Positions 11,435 through 21,691 of a stretch of 64,000 nt of DNA are shown in pieces. The position numbers and the translations under genes are program-made. The first letter of the stretch is position 1; the number at the start of each line of letters is the position of its first letter. The stretch comes from Phaseolus vulgaris. Its lineage: Eukaryota > Streptophyta > Magnoliopsida > Fabales > Fabaceae. The notes under the pieces were generated by a model that had not been told where the DNA came from, made no database searches, and was given only the letters and a program-made list of their open reading frames with translations. The stretch is from positions 31,481,846 through 31,545,845 of the forward strand of contig NC_023756.2 of the NCBI RefSeq assembly GCF_000499845.2, written 5' to 3'.

Positions 11435-13129
11435 TATGGTTCTTCAAGAGCTAAGTGCCTTCTTTCATTTTAATTTTTTTTGTTCTTCTTATTTCCGTGT
11501 TGTTCTTCAATTCTCCACATTGTCTTGCTGTTTTTTTACATTTTAATTTGATTTAGGTGCTGTTTGGAGAAATCCAATCGGTGCATTGTGTTCAAATTGT
11601 TCTTGAGCTTCTAATTTTCACATTTGTGTAGGAATCCATATAGAATTGTGTTGCTGTTCTGTATTTGGTTTATTTGAGTCTTATTTGCAATTCTATTCGG
11701 TTCATATTGTGTGTCTTGAGTCATTTTAATTTTTGAATCCAATTGTGTTTTGTCTAAGTCATGTTTCTCCTAATTTGTCATCAATTCCATGTATTGCTGA
11801 TTTTGTTGATAATTTTGGTTTCTTGATTTGATTTGAGTCTAGATTTATAATTCTGTTTTTGTTGATCCTTTGGTGCATTTTTCTTTTTAGTTTGAGTTCA
11901 TATTTGTGTGTTAGATGCATACAAATTCATATACATCCACTCCATTATGTTTTTGAAGTTTCTTCAATCTGTTTTTAATTCCAAAATTAGGATTACTCTA
12001 TTTTTCAAATTCTATGCTGGCTGTTTTTTGTTATGAAATTAAAATACGTTGAATAAAAATTATGAAAATCTGGATCTATACAGATTGATGTATTAGAAAA
12101 TCAAGAAAAAAAAATCAGATCAAAAGACAAAACAGAGAAAAAATGATAAATCAAACAAAAAAAGTGTGCATCCTGGCGCCAAAAGAAATGGTAATTGGAC
12201 AAGAATTTTGAAATATTTATCACAATTATTTGGTGTATAATTTTGGTGTGATTCCAGCGCCAAAAGTTTGCTAAGACCTTGAATTTTTTTTGTGGTTCAA
12301 ATTTCAGAATCAAATTTCAAATAGCCAGCTCAGTATAAATTTTATAAGTCACGTTTTTTGGACCTAAAATTTCTAGTAGTACTGTTTTGGTTTTTCTAAT
12401 CAATTCTAGTGTCGTTCTCTAGGTTCAATTTCTGTGCCACCTTTTGTTGAGTGCCTATTTTTATTGCTTGTCCAATATTATTCAATACTCCGTCTAGTTG
12501 TGTCCATAAATCAAATCCATTTGCCGTTGTCCTAATTTTAAATTTGAGGTAGAAGGGAAAATAGAGAAAGCCCTAGGGACACATACAAATACAAATACAA
12601 ACACATACACATTGTAGAACACATCAAGGAAAATCAACCACAAGCGAAGGAGTGCATAGTTTAGGAAATCTGAGTTTTATTTTGTGTAATTCAATTTCTT
12701 TGTATTTCCTTTGAGTTGTAATTACATTCAACTTTGATTAATTAGTGGATTAATTACGTGTAGACGGTGAGTGTGTCTTCAATGGCTCCAAGTGTCTAGA
12801 AGTCTCACCTTAGGAATCGTCTAGTTAAAGCTTTCTAGTTAGCAATCTTTAATTTGTGCTTATTAATTGTTTTGCTTTAATTCCTTGTTTTGTCTTGTTA
12901 ATTGCTTTGCATTGTTTTCTTTGCATAAACTTGTGTCTTCATTCTACTTGTGATTCACGTAGTCTACTTAGAAAAAGGTGTGAGACAAGTTTTGAGGGAT
13001 AGTTTTTGGCAAGGAAAGACTTGGTACTTAAGAAGTCCTAGTGACTCACCTATCTTTCCTGGAAAGCTACCTTCACTACTATCTTTATCTTTTTTTGAAG
13101 TAAAATAGTTAGGCCACAAGTCTTTAACC
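11435..13129 (+). other. Long untranslated leader of the gypsy element
   Basis: About 1.7 kb of T-rich, non-coding sequence between PBS and the gag start. The end (AGGAAAGACTTGGTACTTAAGA, CACCTATCTTTCCT) is shared with the relic at 52750-52830, showing that both belong to one lineage. Confidence 0.7.
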
Positions 13130-13571
13130 ATGTCTTCTCCATCTCGCAATTCTAGTGAAAGTGATATGGCACTTCTCAAAAACCTTTTGGAAAAAGTTGC
13201 TCAAGATGTCCAAGCACTTTCATTTAGACAATTGCATCATGAGGCCCGACTTAAAGAGAGGGATGCTCAATTTGCTTTAATACGAGATGATTTGAAAGTG
13301 GTTAAAGATGAATTCACAAAATCTAAAAAGAGTTCACATTCATCTAGCTCTAGGGGTAATGAAACCTATGGAGAACAAAGCCTTAGGATAAATGAATATT
13401 ATCAACCACCCCCAAGAAGAGGTAGAAGGGAAAATAGAGAAAGCCCTAGGGAGGTTAGGATAGATCTACCTCATTTCCATGGTCAAGAGAATGCAGAAGC
13501 CTACCTAGATTGGGAAATGAAGGTCGAACAATTATTTGCATGTCACCATGTAAGTGAAGAAAACAAAGTAT
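13130..13571 (+). pseudogene. gag, 5' part
   Basis: It starts MSSPSRNSSESDMALLKNLL. Residues about 10-65 are helical and charged. The segment RIDLPHFHGQENAEAYLDWEMKVEQLF is the start of a gypsy gag core. The frame is cut near residue 147 (HVSEENKV), where copia LTR sequence begins; gag resumes at 14490. Reading past this point gives only LTR-encoded text. Confidence 0.85.
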
Positions 13572-14489
13572 CAACCGATTGTTTATACTTGGGTGTTTTG
13601 AGAAAAAGATTGAAAAATGTTTTGAATGGTTGAACTGTTAAAGTACCAAAACAACCGATTGATTCGAGGAAACAACCGATTGTTTGTTTTGGGACCATAA
13701 CAAAAAAACTATTTTCTCTTTGACTGAGCTTTAAATGTTTTAACTGCTTACCATCCAGTCATTAAATGCTTTGACCAATCTTTTAATGCAATTTAAGAGT
13801 TTGTTAAGATTTGATAACAAACTACATCTTTGAATATATTCAGGAAAACAGATTTGACAATTAAGAATCTTTTGACAAATTTTTTCCAAAGAGTTTTTTC
13901 AAAGTGCTGAGATTGCTAAGAGGTTGTGATTGATCAAAGTGTTGGAATAGGATTCTGCTTGTATTGATTTCAGATTATCTTCTGTAACAAGTGTAATCCT
14001 TGTACTCTGTTGAACAATTTCGTTTCTGTGTTTGCTGAGATTGACTGTGTGTTCTTGAGGTGTTCAAGATCAGCAATCTTAGTGTTGTCCAAGGAGAGTG
14101 TGTTTCTTGAGGTGTTCAAGGTCATTCTCTTGGTTGTGGTGTAAGTGATCAAGTGGTGATTGCTTAGTGGATTTCCTCAGGGATCTGAGAAGACTGGAGG
14201 TAGCTCTGGATTTGGAGTGAACCAGTATAAACAACTGTGTACAATTTTCTCTATCCTTATCTCTTTAAATTCAGTTTTGTCAATTAATAACTGATATAAA
14301 CAACCGATTGTTTCGGTAAAACAACCGATTGTTTTTCCAGTATTGTGCTTTTGCTTTATGTTTTGAAAAACTGAATTCTTAATCAAGGTTTTGCTGAAGT
14401 ATTTTTCATTCTAAGCTTAAAAGTTTACTAAAATCTTTCTTAAACAATTCACCCCCCCCCCCTCTCGTTTAAGGCCATATATTCTAACA
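13572..14489 (+). mobile_element. Truncated copia LTR inserted in gag
   Basis: In reverse complement it aligns with the LTR at 57861-59003, from the second motif of its third motif pair to the LTR terminus (ending AAGGCCATATATTCTAACA). The first part of the LTR (about 210-230 bp in its own orientation) is absent. It holds motif pairs at 13652/13673 and 14301/14322 plus a single half-pair at 13572, exactly at the break. No clean TSD was found, so either a deletion followed insertion or recombination produced it. Confidence 0.85.
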
Positions 14490-15728
14490 TCCTTAGCCAC
14501 CCTAAGTTTCTAAGGCAATGCTATGTATTGGTGGACGACCCTTGAAAGAGAGAGACGTCTTCATAAGGACCCTCCCATAGAATATTGGAATGATCTTAGG
14601 GGAGCCTTAAGACGTCGCCACATTCCCTTCTATTATAATAGGGAGTTAATGGACAAGCTCCAAAGACTCCAACAAAGAACCATGAGTGTAGAGGAGTATA
14701 GGCTAAAAATGGAATTATACATGATGAGAGCCTCTATTAGGGAAAACGAATCCACTACCATAGCTAGATTTCTAAGTGGGCTAAATCTTGAGATTAGAGA
14801 TAAAGTTGAACTTCTACCTTACCAAGACTTGAATGATTTGGTTCAACTATGTATCAAAGTTGAACAACAAAATTTAAGGAAAACTTCAAGTCGTAAGGAA
14901 GGTTCATACTCCAACTCTTATCCAAGAAGAGAGTTTAAAAGGGAGGATAGTACACCTAAGGAAAAACCAAAAGAGACTCCCAAAAATATAAGTAAAGATA
15001 TACTCACCCCACCTATCCACGCTAGGGATGTCAAGTGCTTTAAATGTTTTGGAAGAGGCCATGTGCAAGCTCAATGCCCAAATCAAAGAACTTTGTTTTT
15101 AAGGGGGGTAGATGAGTATAGTAGTGGTGATGATGCACCTAGTGGAAAAGAAGAGGAGGAGAACAATGAGAGAGTGTATCCATGTGAGGGGGAATTAATG
15201 ATGATTAGAAGAACCCTCAACAACCAAACTAGTGTGAACCAAGAAACACAAAGGGAGAACATCTTTCATACAAGATGCAAAATTTTTGAAAACATATGTT
15301 CTCTCATTGTGGATAGTGGTTCTTGCTGGAATTGTTGTAGCACTAGGATGGTTGAAAAGCTACATCTACAAGTAGTCCCTCATCCAAAACCTTACAAACT
15401 TCAATGGATCAATGAAGATGGGGAACTAATTGTAGACAAGCAAGTGAAAGTCGAGTTTTCTGTAGGTAATTACAAAGATAACGTTTTATGTGATGTAGTA
15501 CCCATGGAAGCTTGTCACATCTTATTGGGTAGACCTTGGCAATTTGATAAGAAAACTATGCACAATGGTCTAACCAACGAGATTACCCTCACCCATAATG
15601 AAAAGAAGTTTATACTCAATCCTTTACCACATTCACAAGTGGTAAGAGATCAAGTACAAATGAAACAAAAGAGGGATGAAGAAAAGAAAAAAAAAAAGAG
15701 AAAGAGAGGAAGACGAAAGGAAAGCTAG
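14490..15728 (+). pseudogene. gag 3' part and protease
   Basis: The gag core continues (MYWWTTLERERRLHKDPP, RHIPFYYNRELMDKLQRLQQ, then ARFLSGLNLEIRDKVELL). A CCHC knuckle, CFKCFGRGHVQAQC, lies near 15035-15080, and the aspartic protease motif LIVDSGSCWNCCSTRMVEKL near 15303-15365. HILLGRPWQFDKKT follows near 15515. One in-frame stop lies just after the LTR insertion (LATLSF-stop-GNAMYWW), so an uninterrupted frame starts at 14523. The frame ends in a run of A bases at about 15688-15697, where a length change moves the reading into the next frame. Confidence 0.88.
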
Positions 15729-16992
15729 AGAAGAGAAAGAAAAGAGAGAAAAAGAGATGATAGAAAAAGAAACTAGTGAGAGTGAAGAAAATGAAAAAAA
15801 AAAAGAAATAGAAAAGCCAAGTGAGGGGTTGTGTGAATCTAGAAAGAATGAGAAATATCTTACAACATCCCTTACAAGCATAGTGAAAAAAGAACCCTTA
15901 AAAGGGCATTGCATAGATAAATATGTAGTAGATTATTTTGAGCATGTGCTGAGATATCACCAACAAATGAGGGTCAAGTTATCTATAGGCATCAACAAAG
16001 ATAAATTTTTATGTGAGGTAGTGCCTAAAGAAACTTGTCATGTCTTATTGAGACGACTATTGCAAAGTGTTAAAATTTTCATGCTCAATGGTCGTACCAA
16101 TGAGACTACCTTCACACATAAAAAAGAAATTCTTCATGAAGGAGAACTCATGGGCCAATTTAGAGTTGATAAATCTCTAGAGCTTTTAAAAGGAAAATTC
16201 TGTTGGTCACCCATGAGGAAATATGTTCAAAGACATTACCCTAGATGCCTTTCTTATTTTAAAAATAACTCTAAGGCAATGTGTCATGAACTCTATGCTC
16301 CTTCACCTTTTGCAAGTGCTCCATGGGAAGACATAAGCATAGATTTTATATTTGAACTTCCTAGGACAACAAAAGGTTTTGATTCCATTTTTATGGTAGT
16401 GGATAGGCTCTTCTTTAGAGAAGTGGTAAGACCTCATGGTTTATCTCCAAGCATAGTGTTAGATAGAGATCCAAAATTTGAATACCATTGTTTGAGGATT
16501 CTTTTAGAAAAACATGGAACTAAGTTGAACTCTTCAAATTCTTATCATCCTCAAACGAGTGGTCAAAATGAAGTTGAAAATATAACTCTTTCTACTATGC
16601 CTAGAGTAATCATGAGAGATAATCACAACTCTAAGGATGAGTATGCATACAATAGGGTAGTTCACAAGACTACCAATATTTCCCCATTTGAAGTTGTATA
16701 TGGATTTAACCATCTTACTCCTTTAGATTTGTTATCCCTTCCTAACCCACAAACTTTTGTGCATAAGGAAGGCATTACCAAAACTGAAATTGTTAAAAAA
16801 ATGAATGAGAGGATTAAAGAACAAATACAACAACAAATAGAGAAATATTATGATAAGTTGCCAAAAACAATAGAAAAACAAAAAGAATGGCAACTTAATA
16901 GAATTGAATTTTATACAACTACTGAAACTAACACATTTGCTTTGTTTGATGATTCTCATAGATGGACGTTTGATCCGAGAAGGCGAGCATAG
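15676..16992 (+). pseudogene. Second protease-like segment and integrase remnant
   Basis: After a lysine/glutamate-rich linker, residues about 90-150 (VKLSIGINKDKFLCEVVPKE, then CHVLLRRLLQS and NGRTNETTFTHKKE) repeat the protease tail already present at 15440-15610, diverged. Text then jumps to the integrase zinc-finger end and core: APWEDISIDFIFELPRTTKG, VLDRDPKFEYHC and YHPQTSGQNEVEN. The core has lost a segment after VVDRL. RT and RNase H are absent. It ends with IEKYYDKLPKTIEKQKEWQL. Non-functional. Confidence 0.85.
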
Positions 16993-17145
16993 TTGTGAAA
17001 GCAAGAGGCTGCTATCCGAGATCAACCTTGTGGATCTGATGATAGATTTTCTCAAGAAGGAAGAGATGATGGACACCATCCAGCCACATTCATCCCCCTA
17101 CTAATGACGAGGACGAAGTCTTGGATTTGAGGACAAATCCTTTTC

Positions 17146-17158
17146 AAGAGGGAGGGGA
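17146..17158 (+). other. Polypurine tract
   Basis: AAGAGGGAGGGGA lies immediately before the 3' LTR start TGATGG and would prime plus-strand DNA synthesis. Confidence 0.88.
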
Positions 17159-17864
17159 TGATGGAAGAGGCCCCAACACCAATCCATTGAAAGGCTACCA
17201 AAATATCAAATTGAGGCAACCACTAGAGTTATGGTCAAAGAGGGGTCAAGAGGACGCATTCTACATGTCATAAACTCTAGTGTAGAATAGTTTTTACATT
17301 TTTGTCAAAAGTAGCATAATTTAATTCTTTTGTATTTTTGTTGAAACATGCAAAGTGGTACCTAAAATGCTAACCTAAGTTTAATTAGAGTTTCCTACTC
17401 CTAATTAAACTTTGGTCCAACCCACATTTAGCCTAAGTGGAGCGCAAGGTTCTAGAACTCCTAGCACATGGAAGAATTCTAGAACCTACCTCACATGTGC
17501 TGAATTTAGGAGCCACCTTCCCATGTGCCAACATTTGAATTTCCCTCCAATTCTCTTTTCATATTCAGCCCACTCTTGCTATATATAGAGGAGCTTGGGT
17601 CATGTAAATGCAAGATTAATACATGAGTGAATTGCTTCCAAAATTGTGCCAATCTCACTCTTTGCCCAAAACCTCAGAGGTTAGGCTCTTAATCTTCATA
17701 AACCTTTCCTTTCCAAGTAGTGTTGGCCTCACCACTCTCAAATCCTACTTCTCATGCACCTTCAAGGTCACCACCACTCCTAGGAGGACCTTGTTCCATC
17801 TTCAAACCGTGAAGCTTCCGCAACTCATCAACAAATCCGAAAATAGGAAGGCACAAATCCATCA
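17159..17864 (+). repeat. 3' LTR (706 bp)
   Basis: A copy of 10716-11419 with about 20-25 differences and a 2-bp length change. It is followed by TSD GACAT. Confidence 0.95.
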
Positions 17865-17939
17865 GACATTACACTAAAAAAATATTTAAAACTGGTCACC
17901 AGAATTCAGGAACCAAATTAGTGACCAATTTTTTATAAA

Positions 17940-18200
17940 AAATTGTGGCTAAATCGGTGGCTGAATAAAAGGTGATAGCAACCACCATTTTCGGTCGCTA
18001 ATGGATTAAAATAATTAATTAAAAAGAAACTTGTGGTGACTAATTCGGTGGCTAAATGGAGACCCCTATAGCGATAAAATCGATTTCGGTGGCTAAATAT
18101 TTTTTTAATTACAGCGACCGATTCTATTTTAATCGCTAAACAACAACTTTGTCGATATAGTCACCAAATCAGTTTCGGTGGCTATTTTTATATGTATTAT
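17940..18200. repeat. Left subterminal repeats of the CACTA element
   Basis: Short motifs of the type TTCGGTGGCTAAAT, GTGGCTAAATCGG and TCGGTCGCTAAT recur in both orientations. Such arrays bind the element's own proteins in characterised CACTA elements; that role is inferred here. Confidence 0.7.
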
Positions 18201-18508
18201 TAATACTTATTTAAAATTGTATTTTGACCATTTTATAAAAAATTTGAAACCTGCTTATAGATATTCAAAATTTCATTCAAGCTAAATAGAAATGAAATTC
18301 AAATACATAGTTTAAAAAAGAGTTGTACACAAATTAAAAGTAAATCATATTACACAATGAAAACTATTGAAAACAAGTTAATATAGTCAAATTTATTATA
18401 TAATTCAACATACAACTAATCTTCTTCTAAATTGTCATCTCTAATGTAGTCTCTTCTATGATGTCCACTGGTAGTAGGATCTGAAGAGCCTGATATGGGA
18501 TTATTCAT

Positions 18509-19680
18509 TTGAATGTGTTGTGTTGCATCTGCTCATTTTGTTTGTGCATCAACGTAGCTTGTTTGTGCATGCGTTCACTTTGCTCTTCATGACTTTTCAT
18601 CAATACCTGCATATTTTCTTCAAGTGTTTGTTCCTTTGAATCTTTTGCCATAAGTTCATAATTTAGCTTTTGAATAATCTCACGCATTTCTTCTATTTGA
18701 TGGACTACTGGAGCTTGGCTTATAGCAGAGTGACCACTTGTGGAACTATTAAACCTTTTGCTCAATACACCAAGTCCATGTACATTCCTTTTTATATTTC
18801 CACCTCTAACAACATCAATGTATATTTCATTGTCATCAATAGAGGCAACATGAGAGTTTTGCGAAGATGAGCCTTCAAGCATCTACTGTTGTTGGGCTTC
18901 TTCTCGGTGTTTCTTATATTTCTCCTGAAAATGAAATCAAATTGATTATTGCGAAGAAAACATATAGTAAAAATTAATTATAACTTAAAGTTTAAACATA
19001 CTGCAAGGTCGCGGGTCTTATCATTGACCCATTGTCCAGTCTTCAACTTCTTCATTCTCTCTACAACCTCCCAAGCAATTGATTGTCATTCAAACTCCTT
19101 AGTCTACATAAATGTAATAAAAAGATATAATATATTGTATTTAAATTAAATATAGAAAAACAAAGAATATAATAATATTACTATTTTCTCAAAGTGAGCT
19201 GCTATAGATATGCAACCACCATAGTAGGCTGAGGCTCCCTTCTCAACAGCCCGATTCGCCTTGACAATGGCACTCTTGTTTTGGAATTTTGTAGAACTCC
19301 AATGTTGGTCCAAGGTTGCTCAAACAAGTGGTGGAATCCAGGTCCCCTTATCTTGACCATGCCTAACTTTACTAATAGCATTTTTAAAGATACGAGAGGC
19401 TTTTGTATAAAAAAAATGGATCTAATGAGTTTGTCTTGTTCTAGATCCCACCTATACTCTTTTTGCATGAAAAATAAATTAAAAACAAACATTCTAGAAT
19501 AATAAAATAATACTTTAAATGTAATCATAAATCAAATTACCTTAAACTCTCCAAACCATCTATCTTTGAGCTCAAGACGAACCTTCTTCCAAGTGGGACT
19601 GGGTTCATCATATGCATGATGATTCGTGAGATTACATTGAAAGGTTCATTTGCTGGTGTAAAACTGTGTTCAAAACATGT
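18509..19680 (-). pseudogene. CACTA-associated Transposase_24-type gene remnant
   Basis: Several exons can be followed on the minus strand. The first (about 19680-19541) has AYDEPSPTWKKVRLELKDRW then FGEFK, ending at a GTAATT donor. The second (about 19470-19190) starts EYRWDLEQDKLIRSIF, changes frame, and continues with NKSAIVKANRAVEKGASAYY then GGCISIAAHFEKI. The third (about 19105-19005) has AWEVVERMKKLKTGQWVNDK. The last (about 18926-18509) begins EKYKKHREEAQQQ, hits a TAG, then has a coiled-coil tail (IEEMREIIQKLN, KSHEEQSERMHKQ). This order fits the plant Ptta/En/Spm transposase family. The frame change and stop make it inactive. Confidence 0.75.
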
Positions 19681-20209
19681 TGTAAAAATGATATATAGAA
19701 ATCATAATATATTTATGAATAACAATTAGGTTAAAATATACTTACTCGAAAATCCTAACTTCAACAACGTCAAAGTTAAACCTGAAGATCCAGAACAAAA
19801 ATTCTCAAACTACTGCTCCCTTAAAAGCTGAACCTTGAGTACAAGGTTCAATAACCAAAACAAAAAAGAAGTGATCCATTTTCTCAAGCTCGCAGGAAAT
19901 CATGTAGAGACCTGACTTTTGAGGAAACTGAAACGCAAGAAATTTCCGGCACTACACCACTCCACTCTGCTATGACCCCAAATTAATCATATAAAAGAGT
20001 TAACAAATTGTTGATGTCAATACCAAGTATTTCAATTTCGATCACTTTTATAGTTATTATTTATAAGAATAGACTCTATTATAATCATTATTTATAGTTA
20101 TTATTTATAATCATATTACAGAAGTTTTTCAATTTCCATCTGACTTTATTTTTATTTTTATTTTTATTTTTATTTTTTTATAGTTATTTTTAATAATTAT
20201 ATTACAGAA

Positions 20210-20298
20210 GTTTTTTCAAATTTCGACCACTGCAAACTCTATTATTATTATTATTATTATTTATAGTTATTATTTATAATAATAATATTAATAAATAT
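20210..20298. repeat. AT-rich repeat, also present right of the Tat insertion
   Basis: Text running from AATTTCGACCACTGCAAACT through an ATT run to AATAATATTAATAAATAT recurs at about 32410-32492 (AATTCCGACCAACTGCAAAC...). The 12.1-kb element therefore landed in or beside a local duplication inside the CACTA element. Confidence 0.75.
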
Positions 20299-21094
20299 TG
20301 ATCCTGCCTGTTGACCGGAACGCTGGAGAATGCCTCGTCAAAGGATCGACGTGCGCACCGCTTCTCACCTCCGTTCCTTTCCGAGATCTACTTCAAGAAC
20401 CTGCAAAGAAACAACACGGCGCCGCTGCGGCCGATCGCACTCCGACGCTTAAGTCAGTGACGGTATCACCAAATACTAAGAACAAGAACCATGCAAATCC
20501 TCTCTCACAATCAGCTCTATCACTCGCAAGCGTAAAGTGTATGAACTGAACGTGCGTACCTCAGAAAGTTTGTTAAGAGCTCTTATATACCTGATGGCTT
20601 TCTCTCTCCTGGCAGTTGTAGACTTGGACACGTGGCTCGCATCCAACCGTACACGTGCCATCATCTGGAAGCTCCCTGACTTGGCGCTGCTTCTACTCTC
20701 ATTTCGGCTAAGTTACTTATGCATGGTACTGCCCAGTGCATAGCTAACTTAGGAGTGCGATCTCTACTGGAACTGGCGAGTTAGGGCCTTCATACACCCT
20801 CCCTGTGGTCTCGCCGGCCGCCTTCATAACCTGCTGCTTCCCCTTCATCTTTTGCGATGTGCTCGCTCTGGCGATCTCCAATGACTAGGTCGCCTGAATC
20901 TACATCTGGCGACTTGATCTTTAACCTGGCGATCGCCTATTCTGGTAAGCTGGAAATTGGAACACGCCAGCTTAACAACTGGCGACTACGCGTGCCCCCC
21001 GACTTCCTTCCCTTCTGCCAACCTGGCGCCTTGTCAACACGCCTACACCGTAGCAGGGTGCCACGTCATCATACCCGACCACCAGGGCAGTACA
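20299..21094 (-). repeat. 3' LTR of Tat copy 2 (796 bp)
   Basis: On the plus strand it runs TGATCCTGCC to GGGCAGTACA. In element orientation it begins TGTACTGCCC directly after the G-rich tract CTGAGGGGCTTG (21095-21106), the probable polypurine tract. Copy 1 has GACTAGGGGGCTTG at the same place. Confidence 0.96.
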
Positions 21095-21246
21095 CAAGCC
21101 CCTCAGTTCTTAAGCGAAGACTTGTCTAGCGAAAAGACTGAAAGAGCCTTCGTTAACACCGATCTACGTGGCACTGACGCAGAATTCCAAGCGATTGTAC
21201 TTTCTGCTGCTCTGACGCTCCACCAAACCCTTCACTCATCGTTCGA

Positions 21247-21300
21247 CACGTGGCTTCATCAACGGCTCTCTTCATCTGCCGTTAGCGCTTCCTAAAATCA
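21247..21300 (+). promoter_or_regulatory. Promoter-like block of the plus-strand gene, Tat copy 2
   Basis: CACGTGGC (21247-21254, a G-box core) is followed by ATCAACGG (21258-21265) and GCGCTTCC. The first leader intron begins about 200 bp on. The same order is present in copies 1 and 3. No clear TATA box is seen here (TAAAATCA stands where the others have TATACGTT). The promoter role is inferred. Confidence 0.5.
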
Positions 21301-21449
21301 TTTCGAAAACCCTTAAACCCATTACGCTCCACTGTTCCATCACTTTCTTCGTGCTTGCAAACACTCTCACTTCCTTCTGCGAAAGCTCTCGACGTTCTTC
21401 AACGCTCTAGATCACCATCTCCCTTCACCGTCTTCCTGATCATCGAAAG

Positions 21450-21683
21450 GTAACTACTTTCCTTCATCTGCTGGGTTTCCTTGCATTTTCACCGATTTGC
21501 ATCATCCTGTAACTGCCTGGTGCATACGCTGTGGGTTGTTTTTCCATTTCTCCTTCTGCGTAACTTAGGGCTTTGTCTATTGTCGCAACGAACATACATT
21601 CGTTTGTTTTTTTCACCTTCCTTCTATGATCGAGTCAGCCTCTGTAACCCCCTGATAATTTTTCCTTTCTTCTTCCTTTGCAG
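21450..21683 (+). other. Leader intron of the plus-strand gene, Tat copy 2
   Basis: A donor GTAACT after CATCGAAAG and an acceptor TTTGCAG give a 234-bp intron ending eight bases before the ATG at 21692. Introns of 199 bp (6096-6294) and 196 bp (57079-57274) occupy the same place in the other two copies. Confidence 0.7.
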
Positions 21684-21691
21684 TTGCTATC

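Larger units (their letters stand above)
10716..17864 (+). mobile_element. Ty3/gypsy retrotransposon, probably chromovirus group, deleted for RT and RNase H
   Basis: A complete insertion: 5' LTR 10716-11419, PBS from 11422, gag-protease, integrase, PPT 17146-17158 and 3' LTR 17159-17864. The TSD is GACAT (10711-10715 and 17865-17869). It is 7.15 kb. The LTRs differ at roughly 3 percent by eye. Protease runs almost directly into integrase, so RT and RNase H are missing and it is non-autonomous. A truncated copia LTR sits in gag. Subfamily is uncertain: no chromodomain is visible, but DLRTNPFQEGG-like text overlapping the PPT occurs in related chromovirus-type elements. Confidence 0.92.

Noticed and set aside
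20537..20743. Open frames of about 60-110 residues in the Tat LTRs
   Set aside because: The same frames occur in both LTR copies at 20299 and 31605 and reflect LTR DNA identity, not genes.
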